The notes: a model not told the origin generated them from the letters alone. Positions 44,283 to 56,859 are shown, numbered from the stretch's first letter. The stretch: 64,000 bases of DNA from Spisula solida (GCA_947247005.1 OX365952.1:27654222-27718221), one strand, 5' to 3'. Made by a program: numbers and translations.

Positions 44283-45382
44283 TATTAAAGAGGAAGGTCT
44301 TGTGAGTTGGAAAACGATGGTTGTGAGTCTGAGATCAATGTAGGTCATTATGAAAATCGACTTTGTATGTGTGTTTTGAGAGGCAATTTTACGGCAATTT
44401 TACGACGTATTTTTTCAATATATAAAACAAGGCAGATACCATTTCTCTCAGGAAACATTATTATGGTTGAATCATATCACATTGTGGGCGACTTACACCA
44501 TACTCAAGTTCTGGTTCGACACTAGCTTGTGAAATGCTATTTTTGGGGTTAAAACATTAAAAATTATAAGCGAAAAGTGCGAATTTGGGAATCGATACAC
44601 CACAATATTATTTATCAATTTGTTTGAGATAAAATCACTTTGGTAGATAAGTAGTAACCTGTAGTTTAATGTATCAAAACTCTAGCGACAAGCTAATACG
44701 CTAAATGGGATATTTTTGGGGTAAAAATGTTAATAAAACATAGTGCGAATTTCTGGAATCGGTAAAATACAATGCCATCTTTCATTGTAAGGGGGTATAC
44801 TGGATTCAGCTTGTCTGTCCGTCTGTCTGTCCGTAGATGCATTCTTGTTGACGCAACAGTTTTTGCAGCATTTCCTTCAAACTTTAACAGATGAACAACC
44901 TCAACATGTAGATGTGCATAAAGGAAAGAATTTGCGCTGCGACAATTTTTGACAGAATTATGGCCCATTGTACTTTTATGGACGATACAATATATAGTGA
45001 ACAGTTTTTGCAATGATTTTTGCCACGCGGGGGTATATTAGTCTGCCGAATGGCGACAGTTCTAGTTATTCTCTGTTTAGTAAAATATTAATAAACGGTT
45101 TAGACTTCAAGATTTATTATGGAAATAAACACTCACAATCCAGACAAGGCTTTATTATTTGAGTCTTGTTTGATATATAACGAATTGAAATTTGAATACA
45201 AGTACATGTACTACATGAAGTATGTTATAGAAATGGGTGTTTCAGTAGATCTGAAACAATCAAAATTGGCTAAAACCTTTGTGGAGACATAACTCAACAA
45301 TAATATCAGGTACGTGACATGTTCCTTGTCAACATCTTCATATCATATCATTCATTATATGCCGAGTTTGTAAATAAAGATA

Positions 45383-45993
45383 TGAGCCAGTCTCCAGGAA
45401 AACCTACTATTATGACAGAATATTTGATTTTGAGATTTTTTATAATTTGAAAGAGTAATCTTAATGAAGCAAAATGCAAAAGAAATTTTGTTAGTATCTT
45501 GATTTTTAAGGAAGTTACAGCTATTTTGGTGAGGCCCTATTCAGACCCTTTTTGCGTGACGTCGCAAACGTCATTCAAACGTTATTTGACGTCGTTGTAA
45601 CAAGTACTTTATAAATACTGCATTTGATCAATTCTTGACATAAACTGGTCAAAATGGTTTCAAGTTTTAGAATGATGTTTTAAATTTTAAAATGTACATC
45701 CAAATTGCAAATGTTCACATTTAGAGAAGGGCTACTACGGTTTCAAACAACTAACTCCTCGTTTTTCTCAATCAGGGTACTTTTCTGAAAATGGTCACCA
45801 TAGCAACGAAGTAAATGATTTCGACATAATTTGTAAGAAATTTTAAAGCTAAGATATAGTAATATATGGATAAATGACTTAAAATTGAATCAATAGATAT
45901 GTCATTTTTTCTTATTTGAAAGCTTTTTTAAACCTTGTTACATGCAGTAATTACATAATGTCATTATAGCAGGTTTTCCTGGAGACTGGCTCA
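45383..45993. mobile_element. 611-bp MITE with terminal inverted repeats and TA flanks
   Basis: Left end TGAGCCAGTCTCCAGGAAAA then CCTACTATTATGACA; the right end is its reverse complement with two mismatches (about 36 bp). TA lies directly outside both ends. The mirror position in the right arm (about 54625) is uninterrupted (AAATAAAGATATATATAGTC in the same sense), which gives an empty site. No ORF. Ends and TA flanks suggest a Tc1/mariner-type non-autonomous element. Confidence 0.85.
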
Positions 45994-46606
45994 TAAAATT
46001 ATATAGTCAAATCAGCACCAAAATGGTTAGACTTGTCGGGTTTATATTGCAAGCTGACCTCATTCCAGACATGTTCTTAAGGTTTGCAAGTATAGTCTGG
46101 AGAGCGGCAGGGTCAGTGTTTTATAACTTTCCCTCCATTTCCATATACTTTCCGATGGCATGTGCAAGAACGGGCCTCATAATCCATTGGAATTATATTA
46201 AGCGCCTGTGTTTTCAGAGATCATGACAGACCTTTATTATTGTGAGTATATTCAAAATGTGTTGTTTCTAATGACATCGACTTTTGACACGTTGTCATCT
46301 GCACATTCATTCGTAAGATGGTTAAGTGCGTTACCTCCTTGCAATTCGTACCATATGTATATTACTAGTATTTCATAATAACTTGACAATAGTCACAGAC
46401 ATCACGTGGTCGCAACATCGTTACTATAGTTATAAAAACACATGCACGGCATTCTAATTCCACAGTTCATTGCGGGGTGTGTATAAATATCCATTTTTGG
46501 GGATATAGGTGGTTTGTTTTATATCTGACTCTCACGTGGTGGATCGGTGCCACCGTTTCTATGTGGTTGTGGGTTATATTTGGGCTACAGTAATTGCTAT
46601 ATTATC

Positions 46607-46861
46607 TTAATGTGTAATATGCTCTACTAATCTCATGTCTAAATATTCCCGTATTAAACATATCAAACTAATTCCTACTGAAGTACCATAAAGAACGGTC
46701 GTTCTTGGCAATATTGTCCGTATAGAACCACTCTGCCGGTGTTCGCCACACCATAACATGACTATCAGTGTAGTCAAGGCATTATCGTAGACGCATCTGT
46801 AGGAGAAATGTCCATCAAGAAGATAATAGAAAAATCGGACAGGGAAGGCAGCACCCAACAA
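46607..46861 (-). other. 84-codon ORF, mirrored at 53760-54014
   Basis: Hydrophobic, Cys/Leu/Ile-rich frame (FPVRFFYYLLDGHFSYR, LTTLIVMLWCGEH) that stays open in both arms with a handful of amino-acid changes. No start context, homologue or splice sites recognised. Conservation is expected from the recent palindrome and is not evidence of function. Confidence 0.2.
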
Positions 46862-47249
46862 GCACAGAAAGCATTAAAACATCACATACCACAATAACAC
46901 GGCACAATGCCCAGCAAATAACTGAACGAGAAAATGAACTTAATCGATGAGAGCCCAAGTTAAATGCACCAATGTTGTGACCAGCGAACATGGTCCATGA
47001 TTCCGAGTCAAAGGAGCGTAAACATGGTCTTCTCTAACACAGAACTCCTTCGTGTCCCCTAGATCGAATGTTTTTTCGGAGCAGTGACAATGTGTAAACT
47101 TCAGCCGGAGATGTAGCCTTTATTTGTCACCACCATGTCAATGAACGGGTTATTACCACAGGTATTTGGCGTTTGCTAAAGAAGAGAAAAAATATCAATG
47201 TCTATCACTAAGTATCATAGAAAGGAATACATGTACTGTCTGACTGTCA

Positions 47250-47880
47250 ATAGTAGGGTTAAAAACAAGTACACTAATAAATATTCCTTCCCTAAATCTA
47301 ACCAACCTAACACAACATCATACAGATTAATAATTTTTATATATGTACATAGTACTGCCCATTTCATTATAAAAACAATAAATGTGTCACTTGTCATCAA
47401 ACACACACATAGCATTTCCCGAAGTATTCAGGCCTAAATCGATACCTGTTTGTCTCCATTCTTTACATACATTTCTAGGTTTATCTTAACACATACATCC
47501 TTGAAATTTACAGAATGTGTACATGAGTGTTGATGAATAAAACCGGGATAGCAGCATATATAGGAGGGACTTATTGATGGTTAGTGTTTGATTCAATTGG
47601 CTACTGTTTTCGTGTAAGGAATATATATTTTGAAAGGATGTATGTGCTAAGATAAACATGTATGTAAAGAATGGAGACAAACAGTTTATCGGTTTAGGCT
47701 TGAATACTTCAACTTATGTTATGTGTGTGTTTGATGACAAGTGACACATTTATTGGTTCTTTAATGAAATCGGCATTACTATGTTCATATATGAAATTTA
47801 TTTGTGTGTATGATTTTATGTTAGGCTCGTCAGATTTATGGAAGGCAAACTAGGTAGTGTACTAGTTTTTGACCCATGTG
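47250..47880. repeat. Nested palindrome in the left arm (arms about 250 bp)
   Basis: About 47250-47505 and 47632-47880 are reverse complements (ACAAGTACACTA with TAGTGTACTAG, CACTTGTCATCAAACACACA with TGTGTGTTTGATGACAAGTG, TGTCTCCATTCTTTACATAC with its complement). The loop is about 127 nt. The same structure lies at about 52690-53380 in the right arm, so it predates the large duplication. Confidence 0.85.
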
Positions 47881-48349
47881 TTGTCTAGTCTTTGCAGAGT
47901 TCCTGACCTTGTATATAAACACTGTTTAGTCTATTGAAGGGAGGCAATTGTGAATATCATCCGACGATTGCTTGTGGTTATTACTGTGTGGTGAACACCA
48001 CAGTTGACCCATACCTGGTAGTGGGGTAGCCATTTGACCAAACATTCCCCAAGCTCGTCACATTTCCACTTAAGACAAATGATGTCTTACATTACATTAG
48101 TCATATGCAGTCCTTTAACCAATGTTATTGACGAACATTGGACAATCTACTTATACTGGTTCATCACAATGACATACAAATGAAGGTCTATCTATTAAAT
48201 TAAATTGTTGCTGAAGGCATATTACAAAACTGTTGGTACTTATCAAACATAGAGTAGTATATTAAACAGTCAAATTACTCTGTACCAATCACATGTATTA
48301 TCATATCAAACGATGAATAAGGTTGTAGTTAAAGTCGCATCCAAAATTT

Positions 48350-48672
48350 ACATTTTTTGTGATCACTCTTCGTCCGTCGTCCGTCAACAATGGGCTTGTG
48401 TAGTCACTAGAGGTCACAGTTTCTACCTTATATTTATGGAACTTGGTCACAATGATCATCATAACAAAATCTAGGTCAAGTTCGATATTGGGTCATCCGG
48501 GGTCAAAAACTAAGTCATTAGGTCAAATCAAATGAAAACCTTGTGTAGTCACTAGAGGTCACAATATTGGCCTAATATGTATGAAACTTGGTCACAATGA
48601 TCATCTCACCAAACTCTAGGTCAAGTTCGACAGGTGAGCGACCTAGGGCCCTTTGGGCCCTCTTGTTATAAA
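48350..48672 (+). mobile_element. GGTCA-family array, left middle
   Basis: Preceded by TTTTGTGATCACTCTTCGTC and CGTCGTCCGTC. Two units with TGTGTAGTCACTAGAGGTCA, AACTTGGTCACAATGATCAT and AATCTAGGTCAAGTTCGATA. Ends CAGGTGAGCGACCTAGGGCC with the palindrome AGGGCCCTTTGGGCCCT and CTTGTTAT. Much shorter than its mirror at 51850-52680. Confidence 0.8.
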
Positions 48673-49104
48673 TTTAGGCCCAAATATTTCCCTTACAATT
48701 TTGTTTAGCTTAACTACATGCAAAGTCGGCTTTTGCTTGTGTGGAAACTAGAAGTAACAAAGTTTGCTTATGATTACAGCCTTCTCAACCAGTCAGCGGC
48801 CTGCTTTATTGGGTGATAACTTTACCTTTTAAGCTTGATTTAACTCTTGCATTGCATGCCATGGCGTAATTATCACTGCTCAAATACAAATTTCTTCACA
48901 GTCAATACCAATCATATCCAAGATTGATATCCAAGATCTTAAATGATTATAATTCTATAATTGACAATATCAAATATTGATTGGTTGCTGAATTATCTAG
49001 TTCGTGTGTGTTTTTCAATGATGACGTTTCCTGATATATAGGTTTTTTGAGTGCGCAGTAATAAGTATAGGTTATAGATCATATATTAGAATTATAAACA
49101 AATT

Positions 49105-50054
49105 AGTGCGAGGGAGCCAAGTGACCGCAATCATCTCAAAAAAATCTAGATCAAGTTTAATATTGGGTCATCCGGGGTCAAAAACTAGGTCACAAGGTCA
49201 AATCAAAGAAAAAAATTGTGTAGTCACTAGAGGTCACAATTTTGGCCTAATCTTTATGAAACTTTGTCACAATGATTATCTCAACAAAATCTAGGTCAAG
49301 TTTGATATTAGGTCTTCCGGAATCGAAAACTAGGTCACAAGGTCAAATCATTGAAAAACCTTGTATAGTCACTAGAGGTCACAATTTTGACCTAATCTTT
49401 ATCAAACTTGGTCACAATGATCATGTCAACAAAATCTGGGTCCAGTTCGATATTGGGTCATCCGGGGTCAAAAACTAGGTCACAAGGTCAAATCATAGAC
49501 TAGAAATTCGTGCCCTCGGGCAAATTATGTCGAGCCTCGGCGCACGTTAAAAAATAGCTACAACTTAAATTAGCCTTCAATTTGATCTTTGACCTTCAAC
49601 TGTGACCTTGACCTTTGAGATAGGAACATGGGGGTTGGGCATGACACTCCTCCTCATGGAGGTGAACATTCATGCCAAATATAAGCAACATTGGTCAAAG
49701 CATGACAAAGTTATGGTCCTGACAAGCTTCAATTTGACCTTTGACCTCCAACTGTGACATTGACCTTTGAGATAGGAACCTGGGGGTAGGGCATGACACT
49801 CCTCTTTATGGAGGTGAACATTCATGCCAAATATAAGCAACATTGGTCAAAGCATGACAAAGTTATGGTCCGGACAAAATCGCACGCACGCACGCACGCA
49901 CGCACGTACACCAAAAGTGGCGACTAAGTCTCGCTCACCGCAAGCGGGCTCGACAAAAAACCTTGTGTAGTCACTAGAGGTCACAATTTTGGTCTAATCT
50001 TTATGAAACTTGGGCAAAATGATAGTCTCAACAAAACCTAGTGGTAGGGTGAAA
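49105..50054 (+). mobile_element. GGTCA-family array, left inner, with an insertion
   Basis: Units of about 145 bp (TTGGGTCATCCGGGGTCAAA, AACTAGGTCACAAGGTCAAA, GTGTAGTCACTAGAGGTCAC, TAATCTTTATGAAACTTGG). Interrupted at 49503-49957 by an element of another family, after which the array resumes at AAAAACCTTGTGTAGTCACT. Confidence 0.8.
49503..49957 (-). mobile_element. AAGCTCGACATAATTTGC-family element inserted in the GGTCA array
   Basis: On the minus strand it starts with TCGAGCCCGCTTGCGGTGAG and ends GCGCCGAGGCTCGACATAAT, TTGCCCGAGGGCACGAATTT. Two internal units of about 150 bp carry CCTTCAACTGTGACCTTGAC or CCTCCAACTGTGACATTGAC and CCAAATATAAGCAACATTGG. It includes a (CGCA)n microsatellite at about 49885-49910. 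Absent from the mirror arm. Confidence 0.75.
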
Positions 50055-50555
50055 AATGGTTGGTGGGGTAAGAAAAGCACATAGTACAAGATACTGTGTA
50101 TCTCCAGTATTTGAATGCCAAAGTGTTCCAAAGTAGTTTTATTTAAACTGTTGAATGTAAACCTTTCAAAATAAATGCTGTTCAAACAAAGAAGATACCA
50201 GGTGAAAACGCGTTTTAAGCCATTTTTACATTGGTTTTACCCGTAAATGACCTTGACATTGAACTTTGAAGATTCTAAAAATGTTTTAGTTAAAAGGAGT
50301 TTTGCTGTGTCTATAACAATTTAGCAAAGTTATTTAAAAAAATTGCATCATATTCCTGATATTTTCATAACATTAATATTAAGCTAATACTGTCAAAAAG
50401 GCGGTCATCTTGGACGCCATCTTGAATTTCTCGAAACACCACCACTTTTGGCAATATATGCCGGCAGTCTCGGATACTACAGACTTACCCAAACATTTTG
50501 GTATATGACTGTCTTGATGACAGAGAGGTCCTACCACACCTTTTTTTCTTGAGAT
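50055..50555. other. Loop of the giant palindrome
   Basis: About 500 bp between arm ends CCTAGTGGTAGGGTGA and TCACCCTACCACTAGG. It contains GTAAATGACCTTGACATTGA (a GGTCA-type word) and GCGGTCATCTTGGACGCCAT. The minus-strand ORF 50379-50600 has no family and spans into the arm. Confidence 0.5.
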
Positions 50556-50569
50556 TGTCACCCTACCAC

Positions 50570-51410
50570 TAGGTTTTGTTGAGACAATCATTTTGACCAA
50601 GTTTCATAAATATTAAGTCAAAATTATGACCTCTAGTGACTACACAAGGTTTTTCTATGATTTGACCTTGTGACCTAGTTTTTGACCTCAGATTACCCAA
50701 TATAGAACTTTTCCTCGATTTTGTTGAGATGATCATTGTGACCAAGTTTCATAAAGATTGGGCCAAAATTGGCAGGTGCGCCGGCGGAACAATATCTAAG
50801 CTCTATGCATTGTGGTTTCTTAGAAGAAGATTTTTAAAGGTTCAAGATCGATCAACTTTATTTGAGCAATTTTTGAATCCCCCTATGTCAAGAACATCCA
50901 GGCAAAATTTCATCAATATTGGTAAAACGGTTTCAGAGGAGATGTCATTCTAAAGTGTGGACGGACGTACGTACGACGGACGGTGAATGATCATTGTGAC
51001 CAAGTTCATTAAGATTAGGTCAAAAGTGTGACCTCTACAGTCTACACAATGTTTTCCAATGATTTGACCTCTTGACCTAGTTTTTGACCCTGGATGACCC
51101 AATATAGAACTTGACTAAGATTTGGTTAACATGGTCATTTTGAGTGACTACACAAGGTTTTTCAATGATTTGACCTTGTGACCTAGTTTTTGACCCCGAA
51201 AGACCTAATATCAAACTTGACCTAGATTTTGTTGAGATAATCATTGTGACAAAGTTTCATAAAGATTAGGCCAAAATTGTGACCTCTAGTGACTACACAA
51301 TGTTTTTCTTTGATTTGACCTTGTGACCTAGTTTTTGACCCCGGATGACCCAATATTAAACTTGATCTAGATTTTTTTGAGATGATTGCGGTCACTTGGC
51401 TCCCTTGCAC
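50570..51410 (-). mobile_element. GGTCA-family array, right inner
   Basis: Mirror of 49105-50054. It includes a different segment at about 50775-50990 (GTGCGCCGGCGGAACAATAT, then GGACGGACGTACGTACGACG) not seen on the left, so this arm also gained a private insertion. Confidence 0.75.
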
Positions 51411-51849
51411 TAATTTGTTTATAATTCTAATATATGATCTAGAACCTATACTTATTACTGCGCACTCAAAAAACCTATATATCAGGAAACGTCATCATTG
51501 AAATACACACAAGAACAGGATAATGCAGCAACCAATCATTATTTGATATTGTCAATTATAGAATTATAATCATTTAAGATCTTGGATATCAATCTTGGAT
51601 ATGATTGGTATTGACTGTGAAGAAATTTGTATTTGAGCAGTGATAATTACGCCATGGCATGCAATGCAAGAGTTAAATCAAGCTTAAAAGGTAAAGTTAT
51701 CACCCAATAAAGCAGACCGCTGACTGGTTGAGAAGGCTGTAATCATAAGCAAACTTTGTTACGTCTAGTGTCCACACAAGGAAAAGCCGACTTTGCATGT
51801 AGTTAAGCTAAACAAAATTGTAAGGGAAATATTTGGGCCTAAATTTCTA

Positions 51850-52680
51850 ACAAGAGGGCCCAAAGGGCCCTAGGTCACTCACCTGTCGAACTTGACCTAG
51901 AGTTTGGTGAGATGATCGTTGTGATCAAGTTTCATACAGATTAGGCCAATATTGTGACATCTAGTGACTACACAAGGTTTTCATTTGATTTGACCTAATG
52001 ACTAAGTTTTTGACCCCGGATGACCCAATATCGTACTTGATCTAGATTTTGTTGTGATGATCATTGTGACTAAGTTTCGTAAAGATCAGGCCAAAACTGT
52101 GACCTCTAGTGACTAAACAAAGTTTTTCTATTATTTGACCTTGTGAACTAGTTTTTGACCCCCGATTACCCAATATCAAACATGGCCTAGATTTTGTTGA
52201 GATTATCATTGTGACCGAGTTTCGTAAAGATTTGACCAAAATTGTAACCTCTAGTGACTACAAAAGGTTTTTCTATGATTTGACCATGTGACCTGTTTTT
52301 TGACGCCGGACAATTCAATACCAAACTTGTCCTAGATTGTGTTGAGATGATCATAATGACCAAGTTTCATAAAGATTAAGTGAAAATTGTGACCTCTAGT
52401 GACTACACAAGGTTTTTCTATGATTTAACCTTGTGACCAAGTTTTTGACCCCGGATGACCCAATATCGAACTTGACCTAGATTTTGTTAAGATGATCATT
52501 GTGACCAAGTTCCATAAATATAAGGTAGAAACTGTGACCTCTAGTGACTGAACAAGGTTTTTCTATGATTTAACCATATGACATAGTTTTTACCCCAGAT
52601 GATCCAATATCGAACTTGACCTAGATTTTGTTGAGATGATCATTGTGACCAAGTTTCATAAAAATAAGGTCTAAACAACA
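51850..52680 (-). mobile_element. GGTCA-family array, right middle (expanded)
   Basis: Mirror of 48350-48672 but with five to six units (CCTCTAGTGACTACACAAGG near 51958, 52102, 52248, 52390 and 52535, a period of about 145 bp). The outer end has CAAGAGGGCCCAAAGGGCCC and TAGGTCACTCACCTGTCG. Confidence 0.8.
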
Positions 52681-55600
52681 CATGTGTCAAAAACTAGTAC
52701 ACTACCTAGTTTGCCTTCCACAAATCTGACGAGCCTAACATAACATCATATACACAAATAAATTTCATATATGAACATAGTAATGCCGATTTCATTAAAA
52801 AACCAATAAATGTGTCACTTGTCATCAAACACACACATAACATAAGTTGAAGTATTCAAGCCTAAATCGTTTGTCTCCATTCTTTACATACATGTCTAGG
52901 TTTATCTTAGCACATACATCCTTTCAAAATATATATTCCTTACACGAAAACAGTAGCCAATTGAATCAAACACTAACCATCAATAAGTCCCTCCTATATA
53001 CGCTGCTATCCCGGTTTTATTCATCAACACTCGGGTACACATTCTGTGAATTTCAATTGGAAGCCATACTTGTTGTTTGGTTCCCGGTACCTATAATGTG
53101 GGTATACATATAAATTTTGAAAGGATGTATGTGTTAAGATAAACCTAGAAATGTATGTAAAGAATGGAGACAAACAGGTATCGATTTAGGCCTGAAAACT
53201 TCGGGAAATGTTATGTGTGTGTTTGATGACAAGTGACACATTTATTGTTTTTTTAATGAAATGGGCAGTACTATGTACATATATAAGAATTATTAATATG
53301 TATGATGTTGTGTTAGGTTGGTTAGATTTAGGGAAGGAATATTTATTAGTGTACTTGTTTTTAACCCTACTATTGACAGTCAGACCGGACATGTATTCCT
53401 TTCTATGATACTTAGTGATAGACTTTGATATTTTTTCTCTTCTTTAGCAAACGCCGAATTCCTGTGGTAATAACTAGTTCATTGACATGGTGGTGACAAA
53501 TAAAGGCTACATCTCCGGCTGAAGTTTACACATTGTCACTGCTCCGAAAAAACATTCGATCTAGGTGACACGAAGGAGTTCTGAGTTAGAGAAGACCATG
53601 TTACGCTCCCTTGACTCGGAATCATGGACCATGTTCGCTCGTCACAACATTGGTGCATTTAACTTGGGCTCTCATCGATTAAATTCATTTTCTCGTTCAG
53701 TTATTTGCTGGGCATTGTGCCGTGTTATTGTGGATGTGATGTTTTAATGCTTTCTGTGCTTGTTGTGTGCTGCCTTCCCTGTCCGATTTTTCTATTATCT
53801 TCTTGGTGGACATTTCACCTACAGATGCGTCTACGATAATGCCTTGACTACACTGATAGTCATGCTATGGTGTGGCGAACACCGGCAGATTGGTTCTATA
53901 CGGACAATATTGCCAAGAACGACCGTTCTTTATGGTACTTCAGTAGGAATTAGTTTGATATGTTTAATACGGGAATATTTAGACATGAGATTAGTAGAGC
54001 ATATTACACATTAAGATAATATAGCAATTACTGTAGCCCAAATATAACCCACAACTACATAGAAACGGTGGCACCGATCCACCACGTGAGAGTCAGACAT
54101 AAAACAAACCACCTATATCCCCAAAAATGGATATTTATACACACCCCGCAATGAACTGTGGAATTAGAATGCCGTGCATGTGTTTTTATAACTATAGTAA
54201 CGATGTTGCGACCACGTGATGTCTGTGACTATTGTCAAGTTATTATGAAATACTAGTAATATACATACGGTACGAATTGCAAGGAGGTAACGCACTTAAC
54301 CATCTTACGAATGAATGTGCAGATGACAAAATGTCAAAACTCGATGTCATTAGAAACAACACATTTTGAATATACTCACAATAATAAAGGTCTGTCATGA
54401 TCTCCGAAAACACAAGCGCTTAATATAATTCCAATGGATTATGAAGCCCGTTCTTGCACTGCTCATGCCATCGGAAAGTATATGGAAATGGAGGGAAAGT
54501 TATAAAACACTGGCCCTGCCGCTCTCCAGACTATACTAGCAAACCTTAAGAACATGTCTGGAATGAGGTCAGCTTGCAAAATCAACCCGACAAGTCTAAC
54601 CATTTTGGTGCTGATTTGACTATATATATCTTTATTTACAAACTCGGCATATTATAGTTAGGTAAAAGCATGATATGAAGATGTTGACAAGGAACATGTC
54701 ACGTAACCGATATTATTGTTGAGTTATGTCTCCACAAAGGTTTTAGCCAATTTCGATTGTTTCAGATCTACTGAAACACCCATTTCTATAACATACTTCA
54801 TGTAGTACATGTACTTGTATTCAAATTTCAATTCGTTATATATCAAACAAGACTTAAATAATGAAGCCTTGTCTGGATTGTGAGTGTTTATTTCCATAAT
54901 AAATCTTGAAGTCTAAACCGTTTATTAATATTTTACTAAACAGAGAATAACTAGATCTGTCGCCATTCGGCAGACTAATATACCCCCGCGTGGCAACAAT
55001 CATTGCAAAAACTGTTCACTATATATTGTATCGTCCATAAAAGTACAATGGGCCATAATTCTGTCAAAAATTGTCGCAGCGCAAATTCTTTCCTTTATGC
55101 ACATCTACATGTTGAGGTTGTTCATCTGTTAAAGTTTGAAGGAAATGCTGCAAAAACTGTTGCGTCAACAAGAATGCATCTACGGACAGACAGACGGACA
55201 GACAAGCTGAATCCAGTATACCCCCTTACATGAAAGATGGCATTGTATTTTACCGATTCCAGAAATTCGCACTATGTTTTATTAACATTTTTACCCCAAA
55301 AATATCCCATTTAGCGTATTAGCTTGTCGCTAGAGTTTTGATACATTAAACTACAGGTTACTACTTATCTACCAAAGTGATTTTATCTCAAATAAATTGA
55401 TAAATAATATTGTGGTGTATCGATTCCCAAATTCGCACTTTTCGCTTATAATTTTTAATGCTTTAACCCCAAAAATAGCATTTCACAAGCTAGTGTCGAA
55501 CCAGAACTTGAGTATGGTGTAAGTCGCCCACAATGTGATATGATTTAACCATAATAATGTTTCCTGAGAAAAAGGGTATCTGCCTTGTTTTATATATTGA

Positions 55601-55739
55601 AAAAATACGTCGTAAAATTGCCTCTCAAAACACACATACAAATTCGATTTTCATAATGACCTACATTGATCTCAGACTCACAACCATTGTTTTCCAACTC
55701 ACAAGACCTTCCTCTTTAATAAACAAGAGGGCCATTGGC

Positions 55740-56820
55740 CCTATAGCGCTCACCTGATGACAAGAAGTTTAGGCAGAATCAGTGACCTGGTGACCTAGTT
55801 TTTGACCCCAGATGACCCAGTTGCGAACTGGACATAGATTTCATAAAGCTACACATGACCCAGTTACGAACTTGACCTAGATTTGATAGCGACAAACTTT
55901 GTGACCAAGTGTCATAAAGATTATGTCAAAAATGTGACCTCTAGAGTGTTAACAAGGTTTTTCTTTGATGTGACTTAGTGACCTAGTTTTTTACCCAAGA
56001 TGACCCATTTACGCACTTGACCTAGATTTCATAGATACATACATAGTGACCAAGTTTCATGAAGATTATGTAAAATTGTGCCCTCTTGAGTTTTTACCTC
56101 AGATGACATAATTACGAACTTGACCTAGATTTCATAGAGACATACATTGTGACCAAGTTTCATTAAGATTATGTAAAAAATATTACCTCTAGAGTGTTGA
56201 CAAGGTTTTCTTTGATGTGACCTGATGACCTAGTTTTTCAGCCCATATGACCCAGTTACGAACTTGACCTAGATTACATAGAGACAAACATTGTGATCAA
56301 GTTTCATATAGATTAGGTAAAAAATGTTACCTCTAGAGTGTTAACGAGGTTTATCTTTGATTTGGCCTGGTGACCTAGTTTTTGACCCCAGATAACCCAA
56401 TTACAAAGTTGACCAAGATTTCATAGAGACATACATTGTGACCAAGTTTCATTGAGAGTATGTCAAAATTGTGACCTCTAGAGTGTTAACAAGGTTTTCC
56501 TTTGATTTGACCTAGTGACCTAGTTTTTCACCCCAGATGACCCAGTTACTAACTTGACCTAGATTTTATAGAGACAAACATTGTGACCTAGTTTCATAAA
56601 GATTAAGTAAAAACTGTGACCTCTAGAGTGGTAACAGACATATTGTTGACGGTGGACGGCGCACGACAGACGACGGACAAAAGGGTGATCACAAAAGCTA
56701 AAAATAGGTTGTGAAATGTTCTACCGTTGGGAGGGGTTGCACCCATTTTTAAGCGCCTTTTTGAGGTTTGGCCACTAGTCTACTTGTCACTATGTGACAG
56801 GTGAGCTGAAAACTAATGCA
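55740..56820 (-). mobile_element. GGTCA-family element, right outer
   Basis: Seven or so units on the minus strand, from the 3' hairpin (AACAAGAGGGCCATTGGCCC, about 55722) to ACAGACGACGGACAAAAGGG, TGATCACAAAAGCTAAAAAT and GTCACTATGTGACAGGTGAG. The last word is the inverted AGCTCACCTGTCACATAGTGAC start of the family, so this copy is nearly complete and longer than its mirror. Confidence 0.8.
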
Positions 56821-56859
56821 TGGTGGACAACACTTGTACAGTGATTTTAGATTCATCAA

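Larger units (their letters stand above)
43840..56130. repeat. Giant imperfect palindrome (about 12.3 kb)
   Basis: Left arm about 43840-50054 and right arm about 50555-56130 are reverse complements around a loop of about 500 bp. Matching anchors include 44693-45013 with 55003-55233, 46607-46861 with 53760-54014, 47215-47415 with 53208-53408, and 49106-49294 with 51222-51410. Identity over single-copy parts looks like 95% or more by eye. The arms differ by GGTCA-array length, a MITE (45383-45993, left only), an extra segment of about 500 bp (about 47922-48420, left only), an element at 49503-49957 (left only) and many substitutions. The pairs of identical small ORFs on opposite strands are explained by this structure. 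Confidence 0.9.

Noticed and set aside
44693..55233. Pairs of matching small ORFs on opposite strands between 44.7 and 55.2 kb
   Set aside because: The giant palindrome duplicates every ORF. Matching frames show recent duplication and not selection.
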